A DNA stretch of 64,000 bases from Deefgea piscis (GTDB taxonomy: Bacteria; Pseudomonadota; Gammaproteobacteria; Burkholderiales; Chitinibacteraceae): assembly GCF_013284055.1 (NCBI RefSeq), contig NZ_CP054143.1, positions 744,001 to 808,000 of the forward strand, in the 5' to 3' direction. The translations under genes were made by a program, and so were the position numbers. The notes beneath the pieces were generated by a model. That model worked only from the letters and a program-made list of their open reading frames with translations. It was not told the origin of the DNA and did not search any database. Shown here one piece after another: positions 20,531-29,747 of the stretch. Position 1 is the stretch's first letter, and the number at the start of each line of letters is the position of its first letter.

Positions 20531-20764
20531 TAACCTCAAACACGTAAAACGTATCTCAGATTACTGAAATCGTATTTGCGACTTGCAAGTGAGTTCTCAT
20601 TTCACTTGCGGTTCAGTTACACTGGCATGAGACCAGCACAACTGAACAGATACAATCAACCCAATATTTTTACTTTGAAACTAAACTCAACAACAACTGC
20701 AAGCAGTTATTCTCAAATCTAATTCCATTACAATGTTTATTGGAATTAATTACTTCTTCTATTT

Positions 20765-20777
20765 TGTTAAAGAGCGA
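20765..20777 (-). promoter_or_regulatory. boxA antitermination site in the 16S-23S spacer
   Basis: The minus strand reads TCGCTCTTTAACA, nearly identical to the E. coli boxA consensus TGCTCTTTAACA. It lies about 235 bases before 23S, where Nus factors would load to prevent Rho termination. Confidence 0.8.
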
Positions 20778-20887
20778 TATTTAATTAATCATTAAATGAC
20801 TAATCATTCTAATTTTAGAAACCAGAATAAAATACACTGCACATAACAACGTGCAATACATAGAATTCTATTTTCTACAGCAGATAA

Positions 20888-20963
20888 TGGTGGAGGTTAA
20901 CGGACTCGAACCGTTCACCCCCTGCTTGCAAAGCAGGTGCTCTACCAGATGAGCTAAACCCCC
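20888..20963 (-). tRNA. tRNA-Ala (UGC)
   Basis: 76-base cloverleaf on the minus strand, from GGGGGTTTAGCTC to CCTCCACCA with encoded CCA. The anticodon loop contains TTTGCAA (anticodon TGC). It is in the usual place between 16S and 23S, downstream of tRNA-Ile. Confidence 0.96.
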
Positions 20964-20970
20964 GTGATAC

Positions 20971-21047
20971 TGGTGGGTCAGATAGGAATCGAACCTATGA
21001 CCCCCGCGTTATCAACACGGTGCTCTAACCAACTGAGCTACTGACCC
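20971..21047 (-). tRNA. tRNA-Ile (GAU)
   Basis: 77-base cloverleaf, GGGTCAGTAGCTC to CTGACCCACCA, with anticodon GAT in the loop TTGATAA and encoded CCA. Seven base pairs GGGTCAG/CTGACCC form the acceptor stem. Only seven bases separate it from tRNA-Ala. Confidence 0.96.
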
Positions 21048-21110
21048 ATATCGTTTCTTTCAAATCTACAGCCGATGAGTGTGAGTACTTAATCTACCAA
21101 TCTTTCTCTT

Positions 21111-22648
<1,538 letters not shown>

Positions 22649-22786
22649 CTAGCTGAATTTACATACTTGGCTTAGTACTCATTACTCAAAGAAACACTTG
22701 GTTAAAAACCAAGATTTCTTTTAAATCTTGAGTGTAAGCACTTGTTTGACTGGCAAACCAAGCACTCACACTCATCGGCTGTATTT

Positions 22787-22799
22787 TGTTAAAGATCAG
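22787..22799 (-). promoter_or_regulatory. boxA-like site in the rRNA leader
   Basis: The minus strand reads CTGATCTTTAACA, a boxA-like element in the leader about 140 bases upstream of 16S. It matches the spacer boxA in its CTTTAACA core. Confidence 0.7.
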
Positions 22800-22868
22800 T
22801 GGCTTAGACACCGAAACCAGCTGGAAAACCGCTTGTTTCGCTTACTGTGTCAGCAGCAGAGAGGCCGA

Positions 22869-22897
22869 ACTATACCCACCCACCTAAAGTCCGTCAA
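22869..22897 (-). promoter_or_regulatory. rRNA operon promoter
   Basis: The minus strand reads TTGACG (22897-22892), a 17-base spacer, then TATAGT (22874-22869), followed by the GC-rich discriminator TCGGCCTCT. This is a strong sigma-70 promoter with a stringent-response type discriminator. The -10 plus discriminator is identical over 15 bases to the tRNA promoter at 36938-36966. The 22649-23037 gap otherwise holds only leader and rep 3' sequence. Confidence 0.85.
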
Positions 22898-23037
22898 CAC
22901 CTAGTTGCAAAGAAAACCACACAAAGGTGCTAAGTTGTTGAATTACATACGATCTAATTTCAACATTAATTCTGCTGCCGCGTAAAAAAACAGAGCGATG
23001 CCAAGCCTTGATTACGCATATAAATAGCGCCAAGAGC

Positions 23038-25047
23038 TTATTTGGCCGTTTTTGCCCCTAAATTTGCTAACATTTTCGCCGCTAGACTAGAATGTTCTTT
23101 CTTAATATCGGGTGATGGCTCGTATTTGGCGGCTAAACGCCCACTAAACATCACGTCTGCAGCTGGCAATTCATCTAAGAACCGACTTGGTCGCGTAATC
23201 TGCCATTCACCGGCGCGTTTGCGTTTGCCGCAATAGGTAATTGTTAAACTGCGCTGGGCTCGGGTAATACCGACATACATTAAGCGACGCTCTTCTTCGA
23301 CCATGCCCGATTCAATTGAATTTTGATGCGGCAAAATATCTTCTTCGCAGCCGATTAAAAACACATGCGGGTATTCCAAACCTTTACTGGCATGTAGCGT
23401 TGAAAGCCGCACCGCATCGATTTCGTCTTCGGAGCGTCCTTCGAGCATGATGCGTAAATCAAAATTTTGCGTGATTTCGTCCAAATTACTGCCGGCGCTA
23501 TCGACTTTCTTTTTAATCATCTCGCCCAAGCTCAGGATATTCTTCCATTTACTTTCGGCGGGCTTGGGCTCTTCAGACTCATACAGCCAAGTTTCAAAAT
23601 CAATCGCCCCCACAATTTCACGAAACAGCTGATCGGCCGGTTCAGATTTAACTTTGTCTTGCATCCGCTGAATGAATCGGCAGAAGGTATAAAGCATTTC
23701 GCGCTGCGCGGGTTGAATCTGATGCGCAAACCCTTCTTCAAATACCGCAGCAAACAAAGAAACTTGCCGCTCTTTGGCATAACTGCCCAATTTTTCCAGA
23801 GTCACATTGCCAATACCCCGTTTGGGCGTCGTGACCGCGCGGATAAATGCCGGCTCATCGTCATCGTTGGCAATCAAATGCAAATACGCCAGCACGTCTT
23901 TGATTTCTGCGTTATCAAAAAAGCTTTGCCCGCCCGACATCACATATGGAATATTTTCAGCGCGCATTTGCGCTTCAATAATCCGCGACTGAAAATTACC
24001 GCGATACAGCACCGCATAATCGGCAAAACTCGTGCCGTTGAGCGCCATGTGCATTTTCAAGCGCTCGGCGACTAAGCGGGCTTCATCGTCTTCACCCTTG
24101 GTTTCGACCACTTGCACCAAATCGCCGACCCCAAGATCAGACCATAATTGTTTCTCGAATAATTTCGGATTATTTGAGATCACCGCATTGGCGCAGCGCA
24201 AAATCCGCGCCACCGAGCGATAGTTTTGTTCCAGCTTAATCACATGTAGCTTAGGAAAATCAATTCGCAGCAAATTCAGATTTTCAACATTCGCCCCGCG
24301 CCAAGCATAAATACTCTGATCGTCATCCCCTACCGCAGTAAATTGCCCGGTTAACTCAGTCAGCTGTTTAACCAGTTGGTACTGCGTGGTATTGGTGTCT
24401 TGATATTCGTCGATCAATAAATAGCGCAATCGATGTTGCCACTTTTGCAAGACCTCAGGATGCGCCTCAAACAAATCCACCGGCAGACGAATCAAATCGT
24501 CAAAATCAATCGCTTGATAAGCAAATAAGGTGTCTTGATAGGCGCGATACAACTTGGCTAACTGCACTTCGCCCTCTGAGGTGGCGATGGCTAACGCTTG
24601 CGTGGGCGAAATTCGATCACTTTTTAATGTGGAGATTTGACTGACTGTAGCGCGAATCAATGATTTATCAGTGGTAATCAATTGATCGGCGATAATTTTG
24701 GCTGAATCGGCCGAATCCAAAATCGAAAACTTCGGTTTGTAGCCCAAGTGCGCCGCCTCTTCGCGCAAAATTCTCATGCCCAAACTATGAAACGTCGAAA
24801 CCGTTAAACCTTTCAAATAACTCGCTGGCAATAAGCTCGCCACTCGCTCCTGCATTTCTCGTGCTGCTTTATTGGTAAAGGTAATCGCTGCGATATTGCG
24901 CGCATCCATTTGCGCTTCTTCGATTAAATAAGCGATTTTTTGCGTGATCACTCGCGTTTTACCTGAACCCGCGCCAGCCAGCACCAAACAAGGGCCAGAT
25001 AGATATTGCACGGCAGCGCGCTGAGGGGAATTAAGCAAATGCAGCAT
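23038..25047 (-). CDS. rep: ATP-dependent DNA helicase Rep
   Basis: Superfamily 1A 3'-5' helicase that helps forks pass protein blocks. Walker A AGAGSGKT is at residues 24-31, followed by AAITFTNKAAREM (motif Ia), VSTFHSLGMRIL, LLIDEYQDTN (motif II), GDDDQSIYAWRGA (motif III), LEQNYRS (motif IV) and LSTLHASKGLEYPHVF and YVGITRAQ (motifs V-VI). The 669-residue length and N-terminal NSPQRAAVQYLSGPCLVLAG fit Rep rather than UvrD (about 720). It is monocistronic between the rRNA operon and the YcgR-like gene. Confidence 0.93.
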   Translation of the reverse strand: MLHLLNSPQRAAVQYLSGPCLVLAGAGSGKTRVITQKIAYLIEEAQMDARNIAAITFTNKAAREMQERVASLLPASYLKGLTVSTFHSLGMRILREEAAHLGYKPKFSILDSADSAKIIADQLITTDKSLIRATVSQISTLKSDRISPTQALAIATSEGEVQLAKLYRAYQDTLFAYQAIDFDDLIRLPVDLFEAHPEVLQKWQHRLRYLLIDEYQDTNTTQYQLVKQLTELTGQFTAVGDDDQSIYAWRGANVENLNLLRIDFPKLHVIKLEQNYRSVARILRCANAVISNNPKLFEKQLWSDLGVGDLVQVVETKGEDDEARLVAERLKMHMALNGTSFADYAVLYRGNFQSRIIEAQMRAENIPYVMSGGQSFFDNAEIKDVLAYLHLIANDDDEPAFIRAVTTPKRGIGNVTLEKLGSYAKERQVSLFAAVFEEGFAHQIQPAQREMLYTFCRFIQRMQDKVKSEPADQLFREIVGAIDFETWLYESEEPKPAESKWKNILSLGEMIKKKVDSAGSNLDEITQNFDLRIMLEGRSEDEIDAVRLSTLHASKGLEYPHVFLIGCEEDILPHQNSIESGMVEEERRLMYVGITRAQRSLTITYCGKRKRAGEWQITRPSRFLDELPAADVMFSGRLAAKYEPSPDIKKEHSSLAAKMLANLGAKTAK

Positions 25048-25182
25048 GGAAAACTCGGTTTAAACAGAAATAAGATGGTATCACGTCGCTACAATGCAAC
25101 GTCGCCAGCCGGATGCTTGGCGTAAAGGCAAAGTTAGATTACAAGAATAGCTTATATACATGGCTTATCTTTGGTGAACTGC

Positions 25183-26088
25183 ATGGCCCAATCTGACCTC
25201 CTCCCCCTTCGCCAGCAAGAACTGGTTGTTGGCGAACCGACACCCTACGCCATCTTTGATGCCGACAATCAATTACTACTGAACGCCGGACAAATCATCC
25301 ACACCGAAAAACAACTGGAAACGCTCAATAAACTAGGCATGTTTCGCAATCCAGCTTGGCGCGGCGTTCGAGTTGCAGGCGCAGTCGGTGGCGCGCGAGT
25401 CCACACTAATACGCCGCCCACTGAGCGGGTCATCGCCAAACCCGCCCCAATTAAACGCCATTTGGCGCAATTTAAATTATCCCCCGGTAGCGCACTACAT
25501 ATTCAGTTGAGTGTTGATCCGCTCAATCATAGTGAGTCAGTCAAACTCATCGGTTGGGTCGATAAAAAAGGCGTATTAATTAGCGCACTCAATGCCCACG
25601 GAGCCGTCTTGCCATATCGAGAAGGACAATCGATTAAAGCCAAAACCATTGCGGGTAAAGATGTGATTTCATTTGACGCGGTAATTGAGAAAGTTTGCTT
25701 TTTCCCTTTTCCCTATTTGCACCTAAGCTGGCCTGATACCTTGCAAATCCGCCAATTACGCAATAGCCTGCGGGTGAATACCCATTTGATTGCCAGTATT
25801 AGTGGTGATGGCATTCATAGCACGCCAGCAAAAATCACCAATCTATCGGCCAGCGGCGCCATGCTTGAAGGTAGCAATCTGCAATTAGCCACGGATCAAG
25901 AAATCAGCATGGCGCTACGCCTGCATGCGGCTGGTATTGATCACACGATGAATATTCGAGCCATCGTTAAAAATCAAAAATCAGAAACACCAAATCGTGC
26001 GATTCAGTATGGATTGGAATTCATCCCGCTGGCCACGGCAGATCGCTTGGTCCTCGAGCACTACATCTTTAGTGCGATTTTGGAATAG
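25183..26088 (+). CDS. YcgR-like PilZ domain protein
   Basis: About 301-residue cytosolic protein with a C-terminal PilZ domain (about 190-298) and an N-terminal YcgR-type region (about 95-185). The c-di-GMP signature RxxxR appears as RNSLR, followed by the (D/N)xSxxG motif as NLSASG. This architecture binds c-di-GMP and brakes flagella or modulates surface behaviour in known members. The ATG at 25183 is preferred over an in-frame TTG at 25171. An extra N-terminal module (1-90) is not recognised. No flagellar genes are nearby. Confidence 0.82.
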   Translation: MAQSDLLPLRQQELVVGEPTPYAIFDADNQLLLNAGQIIHTEKQLETLNKLGMFRNPAWRGVRVAGAVGGARVHTNTPPTERVIAKPAPIKRHLAQFKLSPGSALHIQLSVDPLNHSESVKLIGWVDKKGVLISALNAHGAVLPYREGQSIKAKTIAGKDVISFDAVIEKVCFFPFPYLHLSWPDTLQIRQLRNSLRVNTHLIASISGDGIHSTPAKITNLSASGAMLEGSNLQLATDQEISMALRLHAAGIDHTMNIRAIVKNQKSETPNRAIQYGLEFIPLATADRLVLEHYIFSAILE

Positions 26089-26130
26089 GCCTAGCGCGAT
26101 CCAAAGACAAATAAAAGATCAGGCTCTAAC

Positions 26131-26180
26131 GGTATATCGATGCAATATGCTTTTCACAAGCTCTACATCGATATACCCAT
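26131..26180. repeat. GATACCCAT-family hairpin, copy E
   Basis: Perfect 12-bp arms GGTATATCGATG/CATCGATATACC (26131-26142, 26167-26178) with a 24-base loop, in the convergent gap between the YcgR-like gene and nth. The right arm touches the nth stop codon. Probably a bidirectional transcript end; the ends match the dispersed family. Confidence 0.75.
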
Positions 26181-26830
26181 CAAAAGCCTTTCGGTGGCGT
26201 CATGATTTTACTGCGGAAATCGCAGATATCATTTTCAATACAGCGCCAGCATTCCGGTTTGCGCGCTTTGCAAATATAACGACCATGCAAAATTAGCCAG
26301 TGATGTGCATTGAGTAAAAATTCTGGTGGCGTCACCTTCAGTAATTTGTCCTCCACCGCCCGCACGTCTTTGCCCTTGGCCAAACCGGTGCGATTGCCAA
26401 TGCGGAAGATATGCGTATCCACCGCAATCGTCGGAATACCAAACGCGGTGTTCATCACCACGTTGGCCGTTTTGCGCCCAACACCGGGCAGTGCCTCTAA
26501 GCTTTCCCGATCTCGCGGCACTTCACCGCCGTGTAAATCGATCAGCATTTGGCAGGTTTGCAATAAATGCTTGGCCTTGCTGTGAAAGAGGCCAATGGTA
26601 TTGATGTAGGACTCAAGCCCATCAAGCCCTAGCGCCAAAATCTCCTCGGGGGTATTGGCCACCGCAAATAACAGCTTAGTTGCTTTATTCACGCCCACAT
26701 CGGTCGCCTGCGCTGATAGCAACACCGCCGTCAGCAACTCAAACGGCGTGGTGTAGTTCAGTTCTGTGGTTGGATTGGGGTCTAACTCAGCCAAACGCGC
26801 ATAAAAGGTATAGCGAGTTTGCTTATTCAT
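26180..26830 (-). CDS. nth: Endonuclease III
   Basis: Base-excision repair DNA glycosylase/AP lyase acting on oxidised pyrimidines. The helix-hairpin-helix LPGVGRKTANVV carries the catalytic Lys K120; the catalytic Asp is D138 in VDTHIFR. The [4Fe-4S] loop C187-x6-C194-x2-C197-x5-C203 is intact. 216 residues, normal length. It overlaps the rnfE stop by four bases, so it is the last gene of the rnf operon, as in E. coli rsx-nth. Confidence 0.96.
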   Translation of the reverse strand: MNKQTRYTFYARLAELDPNPTTELNYTTPFELLTAVLLSAQATDVGVNKATKLLFAVANTPEEILALGLDGLESYINTIGLFHSKAKHLLQTCQMLIDLHGGEVPRDRESLEALPGVGRKTANVVMNTAFGIPTIAVDTHIFRIGNRTGLAKGKDVRAVEDKLLKVTPPEFLLNAHHWLILHGRYICKARKPECWRCIENDICDFRSKIMTPPKGF

Positions 26831-27531
26831 GCCGCAACACTCTGCAATGCCAATTTAGCCGCCAACTTGGCCTTGGCTTCTGCGCGGCGATCCAGTGCTT
26901 GCTTACCGGCAATTAAAAAACCCAAGCCAATAAACGCGCCGGGCGGCAAGATGGCCAGCAAGAATTGATAATTGTATTCAGCAGGAATCACATGAATTAC
27001 CCAGGATTTGGCACTGGCGCCAAACACCAGATCAATACCCGACAGCAAGGTGCCTTTACCAACGAGTTCACGCATCGCGCCCAAAATCGCCAGCACCAGC
27101 GTGAGCCCTAGCCCCATCATCACGCCGTCGAGCGCCGATTGCGCCACGCCGTTTTTTGACGCATACGCTTCAGCCCGCGCTAACACGATGCAGTTGGTGG
27201 TAATCAAAGGAATAAAAATCCCCAGCACCACGTATAAATCATGCACATAGGCATTCATCAATAAATCAACCATCGTCACCAAGGCGGCAATGATTAAAAT
27301 AAAAATCGGCGCCCGCAATTCATTGGGCACCAAGCTGCGAATGCAGGCAATCGCCGCACTTGAAATCAACATCACCAAGCTCGTCGCCAAGCCCAGCGAC
27401 ACGCCATTCACAATATTGCTTGAGATCACCAGCACTGGGCACAGGCCCAAAAATTGCCCTAAGGCGGCATTTTGCTGCCAAATGCTGTTTTGAATAATCG
27501 TTTTGCTTTCGTCTTGTGTTAACAAGGCCAT
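26827..27531 (-). CDS. rnfE: Ion-translocating ferredoxin:NAD oxidoreductase subunit RnfE
   Basis: Membrane subunit (234 residues) with about six transmembrane segments, paired with RnfA around a buried iron-sulfur cluster. Family motifs include NSIWQQNAALGQFLGLCPVL at the start, with the conserved cysteine, and FIPLITTNCIVLARAEAYAS. The NC-containing ITTNC segment mirrors RnfA. It starts two bases after rnfG and overlaps nth. Confidence 0.95.
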   Translation of the reverse strand: MALLTQDESKTIIQNSIWQQNAALGQFLGLCPVLVISSNIVNGVSLGLATSLVMLISSAAIACIRSLVPNELRAPIFILIIAALVTMVDLLMNAYVHDLYVVLGIFIPLITTNCIVLARAEAYASKNGVAQSALDGVMMGLGLTLVLAILGAMRELVGKGTLLSGIDLVFGASAKSWVIHVIPAEYNYQFLLAILPPGAFIGLGFLIAGKQALDRRAEAKAKLAAKLALQSVAA

Positions 27532-27533
27532 GC

Positions 27534-28160
27534 TTAGGCTCCAAACAAAGTAGCGTGCTCTGCCGCCACGTAATTCAAGGTGTTTTTCACCGCTTTCACC
27601 ACCGCACGCGGGCTAATGGTTGCGCCCGCAGCAGCATCAAAAGCGCCACCATCTTTTTTAACCCGCCATAAATCGGCCGTTGGTGACGACAGCGATTTAC
27701 CATCAAAACCCAAAATCCAGTTCGACTTAGCGGCATCAATATAATCACCCAAGCCAGGGGTTTCTTTGTGCGCCACCACGCGAACGCCCAAAACCTGCCC
27801 AGCGCGGCTCACACCGACCAATAATTTAATCTTGCCTGAATAGCCATCTGGCGCAATGGTTTCCACCACCACTGCCGTGGTTTGGCCATTTTTCATCGCC
27901 CGATAAATCTGCGCGCCGGCTGGATTATTGAGCTGCTGTTGGGCTGCGGCAGTTTGCGGTAACGCGTCCAGCAACAATTCGTTGTCATAACTACCCGCTG
28001 GCAACACTTGCGCGATCAACGCCGCGCGGGCGTCACGCTCATTTTTGGCAACACTTTCCTTCGTTAAGGCATAGGTTCCGGCCATTAAAGCGGTAAAAAC
28101 CAGAGCAAAAACCAATAAAGTCAAAGCACCGCGAACGCCATTTTGCACCATGGTTTTCAT
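27534..28160 (-). CDS. rnfG: Rnf complex subunit RnfG (flavoprotein)
   Basis: About 208-residue subunit with one N-terminal membrane anchor (ALTLLVFALVFTALMAGTYAL) and a periplasmic FMN-binding domain. The covalent-FMN motif is DAAAGATIS near the C-terminus; the Thr in GAT is the expected attachment site. ETPGLGD is also typical. The start at 28160 (MKTMVQ) is chosen over the upstream codon at 28178. A 114-base gap with an inverted repeat separates it from rnfD, the only real gap in the operon. Confidence 0.92.
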   Translation of the reverse strand: MKTMVQNGVRGALTLLVFALVFTALMAGTYALTKESVAKNERDARAALIAQVLPAGSYDNELLLDALPQTAAAQQQLNNPAGAQIYRAMKNGQTTAVVVETIAPDGYSGKIKLLVGVSRAGQVLGVRVVAHKETPGLGDYIDAAKSNWILGFDGKSLSSPTADLWRVKKDGGAFDAAAGATISPRAVVKAVKNTLNYVAAEHATLFGA

Positions 28161-28189
28161 GCTTTCATCCCCACACATTGCCCTGAAAA

Positions 28190-28268
28190 CGCATCACAGT
28201 GGCATACAGACACAGAAAAACCCACGAAAACTTTGCTATCCCACTGCGTTTCTGTGCTGTTGTGGTCA
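28190..28268. repeat. Degenerate inverted repeat in the rnfD-rnfG gap
   Basis: The left arm (about 28190-28220, with ACAGACACAGAAAAA) and right arm (about 28242-28268, with TTTCTGTGCTGTTGTGG) pair imperfectly. Its CACAG-unit character is like the repeat at 891-992. It may tune the rnfG/rnfE/nth part of the transcript. Confidence 0.45.
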
Positions 28269-28274
28269 AGGGTT

Positions 28275-29333
28275 TTAATGTCCATGCTTCACTCCCCCCT
28301 GAGGCTTACGGCCGAAAACCGCCGGCTGCGTATATTGGTCAATAAACGGCGCGGCAATATTCATAATCAACACCGCAAACGCTACCCCGTCGGGATAGCC
28401 ACCAAAGGTGCGAATCAGCCAAGTGAGTAAACCAATTAACGCGGCGTAAATTAAACGCCCCCGCAACGTTGTTGGCGCGGTCACCGGATCGGTAACGATA
28501 AAAAATGCGCCCAGCACCGCTGCGCCACTGAGTAAGTGAAACGCGGGACTGGTGTATTGCGCCGGATTAATCAGATGAAACAATCCTGACATCCCCAACA
28601 ACACCGTCAAAAACGCCACCGGCAACGGCCACGCAATAATCCGCTGTTGCAGCAAATACAAGCCGCCCAGCAAATAGCCTACGGCGATTAACGCCACCGA
28701 ACTCGGTAAAAAGCTCAACCAATCGGCCGACTGAAAAATTGCGCCACTAAAAATATCGCTCATGCTGTGCTGCTGCAGCAAAGCGGTTTTAACGCTATCC
28801 AGTGGCGTCGCTGATGCAAGGGTATCGAATGACAGCCCTTGTGGCAGATGCCCGCTCAAGATATACCCAAACTGCTGCCAAGTCGTTAAATCCACACTTG
28901 GCAAAGACAGCGGTGCATTCCAGCGGCTCATTTGTGCCGGAAACGACACCATCATCACCGCAAAACCCACCATCGCTGGATTAAATGGATTTTGCCCCAA
29001 GCCACCGTATAAATGCTTAGCCAAACCAATCGCAATCACGGTGGCCAACACCACCATCCACCAGCTAGACAGCGGCGGTAAAGACAGCGCCAACAACCAT
29101 GCAGTGACAATTGCCGAGCCATCGGTAATAAAAGGCTTGATTGGATAATTGCGTAATTTTAAGCACGCCGCTTCGGTGGCCAGCGCCGTGACCGTCGCCA
29201 GCAGGACTTGCAACAAAATGCCAGCGCCAAACACCCAAGCATACGCAGCGATACCCGGTAGCAAAGCCACGGCGACTTTGAGCATCACCACTTGCAGCGG
29301 TGTTGGTTTGATTAAATGCGGAGAAGTTCTCAT
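28275..29333 (-). CDS. rnfD: Rnf complex subunit RnfD (flavoprotein)
   Basis: Polytopic membrane subunit of about 352 residues, with about nine hydrophobic segments. The covalent-FMN motif is seen as SATPLDSVKT, with the attachment Thr near residue 176; the conserved GGLGQNPFNPAM, FFIVTDPVTAP and GGYPDGVAFAVLIMN are also present. Of two ATG codons in MGM, the second (29333) has TGGA at better spacing. It follows the ParB/Srx-like gene by about 20 bases. Confidence 0.94.
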   Translation of the reverse strand: MRTSPHLIKPTPLQVVMLKVAVALLPGIAAYAWVFGAGILLQVLLATVTALATEAACLKLRNYPIKPFITDGSAIVTAWLLALSLPPLSSWWMVVLATVIAIGLAKHLYGGLGQNPFNPAMVGFAVMMVSFPAQMSRWNAPLSLPSVDLTTWQQFGYILSGHLPQGLSFDTLASATPLDSVKTALLQQHSMSDIFSGAIFQSADWLSFLPSSVALIAVGYLLGGLYLLQQRIIAWPLPVAFLTVLLGMSGLFHLINPAQYTSPAFHLLSGAAVLGAFFIVTDPVTAPTTLRGRLIYAALIGLLTWLIRTFGGYPDGVAFAVLIMNIAAPFIDQYTQPAVFGRKPQGGVKHGH

Positions 29334-29351
29334 ACCCATTCCAGTGAATAC

Positions 29352-29747
29352 TTAATAAGGAAGATCATCAACCGCCACCCCAATAAAATCGGGGGCGGGA
29401 TCTTGCACAAACTGCACGGCATCAATGTATTCAGCGCCCTCTATATAGGCTTTGAGTACGCGATGCATGCCATCCATAATGCGACCGTCTTGCGACAAAA
29501 TAATCGGATAAGCCAAGTTGCTTGCCGCAATCAATTTGACGTGCTCGGCAATCACCCGTCCCGTTGGCTGTTCGCCACCGACGTCAAACCAGTAGTTCTG
29601 ATCTAACTCTGCGATCTGGCTTAAGGGCACCCGTACCGACGGCAAATGCTCACTTTGCGCAATCAGATGATGCACATCCCATGCTTTCAAGCCTTCGGGC
29701 GACGGTCGTAAATGATATTGCTTGCGCATCGAAGCTAAATCGCTCAT
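29352..29747 (-). CDS. ParB/sulfiredoxin-like domain protein inside the rnf operon
   Basis: 131-residue soluble protein. The centre resembles the ParB/Srx N-terminal fold: an acidic/hydrophobic strand, VIAEHVKLIAASNLAYPIIL, then SQDGRIMDGMHRVLKA, where DG-x2-HR (about 92-96) parallels the ParB/Srx nucleotide-binding box. There is no helix-turn-helix partition domain, so a plasmid-partition role is unlikely. It overlaps the rnfC stop by four bases and precedes rnfD by about 20, so it is co-translated with the Rnf complex. It is not part of the classic rnf/rsx gene set. Function is unknown; a role in Rnf assembly or redox control is only a guess. Confidence 0.7.
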   Translation of the reverse strand: MSDLASMRKQYHLRPSPEGLKAWDVHHLIAQSEHLPSVRVPLSQIAELDQNYWFDVGGEQPTGRVIAEHVKLIAASNLAYPIILSQDGRIMDGMHRVLKAYIEGAEYIDAVQFVQDPAPDFIGVAVDDLPY

